Source: Macrostomum hystrix
Lineage: Eukaryota > Platyhelminthes > Macrostomidae
DNA length: 64,000 nt
NCBI GenBank assembly: GCA_950097015.1
Contig: CATNEN010000014.1
Coordinates: 2,294,001-2,358,000, forward strand
Direction of reading: 5' to 3'
In this document: piece by piece, positions 58,362 through 64,000 of the stretch
How the letters are laid out: every line of letters begins with the position of its first letter
Position numbering within the stretch: position 1 is the stretch's first letter
The notes under the pieces: model-generated
What the model was told of the DNA's origin: nothing
Database searches by the model: none
Seen by the model: the letters and a program-made list of their open reading frames with translations, nothing else
Translations under genes and position numbers: made by a program

Positions 58362-61300
58362 TTTATCTCTACCAAGCAGTCTCTATACCAATGTGTGTAC
58401 ACTAGCTCATCTGCATTCTATCTCTACCAAGCAGTCTCTATACCAATGTGTGTACACTAGCTCATCTGCATTCTATCCCTACCAAGCAGTCTCTATACCA
58501 ATGTGTGTACACTAGCTCATCTGCATTCTATCTCTACCAAGAAGTCTCTATACCAATGTGTGTACACTAGCTCATCTGCATTCTATCTCTACCAAGCAGT
58601 CTCTATACCAATGTGTGTACACTAGCTCATCTGCATTCTATCTCTACCAAGCAGTCTCTATACCAATGTGTGTACACTAGCTCATCTGCATTCTATCCCT
58701 ACCAAGCAGTCTCTATACCAATGTGTGTACACTAGCTCATCTGCATTCTATCCCTACCAAGCAGTCTCTATACCAATGTGTGTACACTAGCTCACCTGCA
58801 TTCTATCCCTACCAAGCAGTCTCTATACCAATGTGTGTACACTAGCTCACCTGCATTCTATCCCTACCAAGCAGTCTCTATACCAATGTGTGTACACTAG
58901 CTCATCTGCATTCTATCCCTACCAAGCAGTCTCTATACCAATGTGTGTACACTAGCTCATCTGCATTCTATCTCTACCAAGCAGTCTCTATACCAATGTG
59001 TGTACACTAGCTCATCTGCATTCTATCCCTACCAAGCAGTCTCTATACCAATGTGTGTACACTAGCTCATCTGCATTCTATATCTCTCCCAAGCAGACTC
59101 TATACCAATGTGTGTACACTAGCTCATCTGCATTCTATCTCTACCAAGCAGTCTCTATACCAATGTGTGTACACTAGCTCATCTGCATTCTATCCCTACC
59201 AAGCAGTCTCTATACCAATGTGTGTACACTAGCTCATCTGCATTCTATCCCTACCAAGCAGTCTCTATATCAATGTGTGTACACTAGCTCACCTGCATTC
59301 TATCCCTACCAAGCAGTCTCTATACCAATGTGTGTACACTAGCCCATCAATATTCTATCCCTACCAAGCAGTCTCTATACCAATGTGTGTACACTAGCTC
59401 ATCTGCATTCTATTCCTACCAAGCAGTCTCTATACCAATGTGTGTACACTAGCTCATCTGCATTCTATCTCTACCAAGCAGTCTCTATACCAATGTGTGT
59501 ACACTAGCTCATCTGCATTCTATCTATACCAAGCAGTCTCTATACCAATGTGTGTACACTAGCTCATCTGCATTCTATCCCTACCAAGCAGTCTCTATAC
59601 CAATGTGTGTACACTAGCTCATCTGCATTCTATCTCTACCAAACAGTCTCTATACCAATGTGTGTACACTAGCTCATCAATATTCTATCTATACCAAGCA
59701 GTCTCTATACCAATGTGTGTACACTAGCTCATCTGCATTCTATCCCTACCAAGCAGTCTCTATACCAATGTGTGTACACTAGCTCATCTGCATTCTATCT
59801 CTACCAAGCAGACTCTATACCAATGTGTGTACACTAGCTCATCTGCATTCTATCCCTCCCAAGCAGTCTCTATACCAATGTGTGTACACTAGCTCATCTG
59901 CATTCTATCTCTACCAAACAGTCTCTATACCAATGTGTGTACACTAGCTCATCTGCATTCTATCCCTACCAAGCAGTCTCTATACCAATGTGTGTACACT
60001 AGCTCATCTGCATTCTATCTCTACCAAGCAGACTCTATACCAATGTGTGTACACTAGCTCATCTGCATTCTATCCCTACCAAGCAGTCTCTATACCAATG
60101 TGTGTACACTAGCTCATCTGCATTCTATCCCTACCAAGCAGTCTCTATACCAATTTGTGTACACTAGCTCATCTGCATTCTATCTCTACCAAGCAGTCTC
60201 TATACCAATGTGTGTACACTAGCTCATCTGCATTCTATATCTCTCCCAAGCAGACTCTATACCAATGTGTGTACACTAGCTCATCTGCATTCTATCTCTA
60301 CCAAGCAGTCTCTATACCAATGTGTGTACACTAGCTCATCTGCATTCTATATCTCTCCCAAGCAGACTCTATACCAATGTGTGTACACTAGCTCATCTGC
60401 ATTCTATCTATACCAAGCAGTCTCTATACCAATGTGTGTACACTAGCTCATCTGCATTCTATCTCTACCAAGCAGTCTCTATACCAATGTGTGTACACTA
60501 GCTCATCTGCATTCTATCTCTACCAAGCAGTCTCTATACCAATGTGTGTACACTAGCTCATCTGCATTCTATCTATACCAAGCAGTCTCTATACCAATGT
60601 GTGTACACTAGCTCATCTGCATTCTATCTCTACCAAGCAGTCTCTATACCAATGTGTGTACACTAGCTCATCTGCATTCTATCTATACCAAGCAGTCTCT
60701 ATACCAATGTGTGTACACTAGCTCATCTGCATTCTATCCCTACCAAGCAGTCTCTATACCAATGTGTGTACACTAGCTCACCTGCATTCTATCCCTACCA
60801 AGCAGTCTCTATACCAATGTGTGTACACTAGCTCATCTGCATTCTATCTCTACCAAGCAGTCTCTATACCAATGTGTGTACACTAGCTCATCTGCATTCT
60901 ATCTATACCAAGCAGTCTCTATACCAATGTGTGTACACTAGCTCATCTGCATTCTATCTCTACCAAGCAGTCTCTATACCAATGTGTGTACACTATAGCT
61001 CATCTGCATTCTATCTCTACCAAGCAGTCTCTATACCAATGTGTGTACACTAGCTCACCTGCATTCTATCCCTACCAAGCAGTCTCTATACCAATGTGTG
61101 TACACTAGCTCATCTGCATTCTATTCCTACCAAGCAGTCTCTATACCAATGTGTGTACACTAGCTCACCTGCATTCTATCCCTACCAAGCAGTCTCTATA
61201 CCAATGTGTGTACACTAGCTCATCTGCATTCTATCCCTACCAAGCAGTCTCTATACCAATGTGTGTACACTAGCTCATCTGCATTCTATCTCTACCAAGC

Positions 61301-61730
61301 AGTCTCTATACCAATGTGTGTACACTAGCTCATCTGCATTCTATCTCTACCAAGCAGTCTCTATACCAATGTGTGTACACTAGCTCACCTGCATTCTATT
61401 CCTACCAAGCAGTCTCTATACCAATGTGTGTAAACTAGCTCATCTGCATTCTATCCCTACCAAGCAGTCTCTATACCAATGTGTGTACACTAGCTCATCT
61501 GCATTCTATCTCTACCAAGCAGTCTCTATACCAATGTGTGTACACTAGCTCATCTGCATTCTATCTCTACCAAGCAGTCTCTATACCAATGTGTGTACAC
61601 TAGCTCACCTGCATTCTATTCCTACCAAGCAGTCTCTATACCAATGTGTGTACACTAGCTCACCTGCATTCTATCTCTACCAAGCAGACTCTATACCAAT
61701 GTGTGTACACTAGATCATCAATATTCTATT
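58362..61730. repeat. 55-bp satellite, 3.4 kb
   Basis: About 61 copies of a unit containing CTACCAAGCAGTCTCTATAC, CAATGTGTGTACACTAGCTC and ATCTGCATTCTAT. Each has the palindrome GTGTACAC. A longer variant with ATATCTCTCCCAAGCAGAC recurs near 59081, 60237 and 60348. Copies are highly uniform. Confidence 0.97.
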
Positions 61731-62067
61731 TAGCAAGCTGGTAAAGGTAGAAAGTTCGCTTGATCTTTTAGAAGCAGTGCAAGAGCAGCAGGCATTGTTG
61801 ACACAGCAGCGTTTCTGGAGTCCCTTGCCATCTCGCCATGTAATGCGACTTGGAGTTCTTTAGGGCGAAGGAAAGCTAAATTAGTCTAGGATTGTGGCTG
61901 AGACTGGGCCGTTGCGGCGAGACCTCATGACAGCTGAGGCTTGCACTGAGTCAACAAGGCAGGACTCGGGCCTGTTTTTTCGGCAGTATAAGAGTAAATA
62001 TCTACCGAATGCACGAACCTTCGGTCGAGATACGCGCTGATTCTCGCTGCCTGAGTTATGTTTAAAC
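61731..62067. other. Flank between the 55-bp satellite and the 15-bp repeat frame
   Basis: Contains GTATAAGAG near 61987, about 80 bases before the ATG at 62068, which could be a weak TATA box. Nothing else is seen. Confidence 0.35.
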
Positions 62068-63234
62068 ATGGCCGAGATGTACGTACGACAGAAATTGAAC
62101 CAGGCGCAGGTCGGTGAGACGCAGGTCGGTGAGGCGCAGGTCGGTGAGACGCAGGTCGGTGAGGCGCAGGTCGGTGAGACGAAGGTCGGTGAGACGAAGG
62201 TCGGTGAGGCGCAGGTCGGTGAGACGAAGGTCGGTGAGACGAAGGTCGGTGAGATGAAGGTCGGTGAGATGAAGGTCGGTGAGGCGCAGGTCGGTGAGAC
62301 GAAGGTCGGTGAGACGAAGGTCGATGAGACGCAGGTCGGTGAGACGAAGGTCGGTGAGACGAAGGTCGGTGAGACGAAGGTCGGCGAGACGCAAGTCGGT
62401 GAGACGAAGGTCGGTGAGACGAAGGTCGGTGAGATGAAGGTCGGTGAGGCGCAGGTCGGTGAGACGAAGGTCGGTGAGACGAAGGTCGATGAGACGCAGG
62501 TCGGTGAGGCGCAGGTCGGTGAGACGAAGGTCGGTGAGACGAAGGTCGGTGAGACGAAGGTCGGTGAGATGAAGGTCGGTGAGGCGCAGGTCGGTGAGAC
62601 GAACGTCGGTGAGACGAAGGTCGATGAGACGAAGGTCGGTGAGGCGCAGGTCGGTGAGACGCAGGTCGGTGAGACGCAGGTCGATGAGACGCAGGTCGGT
62701 GAGGCGCAGGTCGGTGAGACGAAGGTCGGTGAGGCGCAGGTCCGTGAGGCACCAATGGTTCGCAGAATTCGCCATTCGACCAGCAGCAACTGTGTCGCAC
62801 AGCTGTCACAAGCAATGGAGCAGCCACGCAGGCACAGCACTATCTTTCCGCAGCAGCAACATCTTGTACTTCAGCGTCCTAGGCGAGGTAGAATGTTCAG
62901 TCTATTTCATTGGGAAAGCGCCGCTGAAGCTCTGCGATGGCAACAGCCAGCTGGTACAAAGTAAGATTACGGAAATGAAAGTTAACAACTTTGCGTACCA
63001 TAGCTTTCAATTAGTAGAACATTTTATGACCATATTCAATGATTGGGATTTGAGTAAACATGAATTCAAGTAAGTTGAAATTTTATTGAATCGGGATTTC
63101 AGTGAAACAAGATTTCAAAAAACTGGGATTTGAAAGAATCGGGATTTAATTTGGATTTTGATTTGAGTTATTTGGGATTTCAGTGAATTGTGTTTGAGAA
63201 AGAAAGCTTGACTTTGTTGTTAATTTTCAGCCGT

Positions 63235-63272
<38 letters not shown>

Positions 63273-63666
63273 TCCCAGCTGCCCTACGCGCCGCTTTCAA
63301 TCAGCGGACAACTATTATCCTATAGCCTACGTGCTGCGGGAAGAGGACTTGCAGTCCGCGGACACTCACCCGGTCTCCGAGCGGACTCGCACCGTGGAGC
63401 TGCTGCCCCAGGCTGACGGCCGGGACGCCACCGTTCGCATTGTTGCTGAAGCCCGGCTAGCGCCGACGCAGCCACCGGAGCGGCCGCCGCATCTGCCGGC
63501 GTCGCCCTACGCCTACGTGCCGGGGCGACGGCTGGCACCGAGCCGCTCAACAGAAGCTGCTCCGTCAGAAACGAGGCGCAGGCCAGCCTCTTCAACTGTG
63601 GCAGCAGTCGGAGCGAGTGAGTCAAGCAGAGTCAGGCAGTTGGTGGCAAGGTTTCAAGAGGGGTAG
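62068..63666 (+). CDS. Candidate two-exon gene: pentapeptide-repeat plus polyQ protein
   Basis: Model: exon 1 62068-62960 (ATG in AACATGG context, donor AA|GTAAGA), exon 2 63231-63666 (acceptor TTTTCAG|C), 442 aa, phases compatible. Exon 1 is mostly a 15-bp minisatellite read as KVGET/QVGEA. Exon 2 has about 12 Gln followed by a GC-biased region (NYYPIAYVLREEDLQSADTH, then Pro/Arg/Ala-rich) and is very likely coding. The exon 1 part is doubtful: a different frame at 62854-62960 (NILYFSVLGEVECSVYFIGK) has better codon bias and its own CTTTCCGCAG acceptor, but its end phase does not fit exon 2. So exon 2 may belong to another upstream exon set, and the gene may continue past the window. Family not recognised. 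Confidence 0.4.
62100..62750. repeat. 15-bp minisatellite
   Basis: About 43 copies of AAGGTCGGTGAGACG with GAGGCGC, GATGAAG and GTCGATG variants. Frames are open on both strands because 15 is a multiple of three. Confidence 0.97.
62854..62960 (+). CDS. Alternative exon candidate
   Basis: Bounded by CTTTCCGCAG|C and CAAA|GTAAGA. Read in phase 2 it gives SNILYFSVLGEVECSVYFIG, then KAPLKLCDGNSQLVQ, with mostly G/C third positions. Two Cys and beta-strand-like spacing suggest a piece of a folded domain. I cannot name it, and it competes with the repeat frame for this stretch. Confidence 0.35.
63238..63270 (+). repeat. CAG tract, coding (polyQ)
   Basis: About 11 CAG triplets directly after a 3' splice site (TTTTCAGCCGT). 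In the open frame it encodes glutamine. Confidence 0.9.
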
Positions 63667-63708
63667 CTGTCTACTCAAGACCTTGGCTTATCTATGGTAG
63701 AAACTGCT

Positions 63709-64000
63709 CGTCAAGTTGATAACCTGTTCGTCAAGCTCATACCTGTTCGTCAAGTTGATAACCTGTTCGTCAAGCTCATACCTGTTCGTCAAGCTCATAC
63801 CTGTTCGTCAAGCTCATACCTGTTCGTCAAGCTCATACCTGTTCGTCAAGCTCATACCTGTTCGTCAAGCTCATACCTGTTCGTCAAGCTCATACCTGTT
63901 CGTCAAGCTCATACCTGTTCGTCAAGCTCATACCTGTTCGTCAAGCTCATACCTGTTCGTCAAGCTCATACCTGTTCGTCAAGCTCATACCTGTTCGTCA
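63709..64000. repeat. 19-bp minisatellite, runs off the window
   Basis: About 15 copies of GTTCGTCAAGCTCATACCT. The first copies have the GTTGATAACCT variant; the rest are identical. It begins about 45 bp after the stop codon at 63666. Confidence 0.96.

Noticed and set aside
61881..62840. Minus-strand frames of 237-319 codons over the 15-bp array
   Set aside because: Same repeat read backwards; no splice sites or unique domain found to support a minus-strand gene.

Overview
This is a eukaryotic, animal nuclear window. Its genes are split by canonical GT-AG introns and encode animal families: tropomodulin, neuronal calcium sensors, a Cys-loop receptor, rhodopsin-type GPCRs and a C5orf22/UPF0489 protein. 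Exons are GC-rich with strong third-position G/C bias, set in AT-rich spacers. About 24 kb (roughly 38%) is tandem minisatellite, nearly every array with its own unit. There is also a tRNA-derived SINE family and a decayed non-LTR retrotransposon with an RNase H domain. Together this fits a repeat-rich lophotrochozoan; a free-living flatworm such as Macrostomum is my best guess, but that is inference.

Layout. 1-590: retrotransposon remnant. 2.35-7.24 kb (minus): seven-exon gene whose product starts with a membrane anchor and ends in a UPF0489 (C5orf22-like) domain. 8.15-13.68 kb: 5.5-kb satellite of 23-bp units with a 2161-bp higher-order period. 14.2-14.9 kb: 193-bp tandem duplication followed by a SINE. 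15.6-20.15 kb: three more minisatellites. 20.89-22.22 kb (minus): intronless peptide-type GPCR. 23.64-28.18 kb (plus): two tandem neuronal calcium sensor paralogues with identical exon lengths. 28.2-32.6 kb: AT-rich spacer with a 48-bp satellite and a SINE. 33.04-38.17 kb (plus): tropomodulin, whose first intron is almost wholly a 23-bp satellite. 39.4-41.6 kb: three arrays. 41.8-44.04 kb (minus): two-exon divergent GPCR. 44.3-46.7 kb: three arrays. 46.96-50.49 kb (minus): seven-exon Cys-loop receptor with an unusual pore helix. 51.8-55.3 kb: arrays and a SINE. 55.39-56.40 kb (minus): intronless two-helix membrane protein with a TATA/CCAAT promoter. 58.36-61.73 kb: 55-bp satellite. 62.07-63.67 kb (plus): candidate repeat protein/polyQ gene. 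63.71 kb to the end: 19-bp array.

The genes do not form an operon or pathway, but several (calcium sensors, ligand-gated channel, GPCRs, tropomodulin) would suit neuromuscular tissue. I rebuilt the multi-exon genes by hand from splice sites, reading phase and family motifs. In the seven multi-exon models with a full reading frame, every junction keeps frame. One donor, in the second calcium-sensor gene, is non-canonical.
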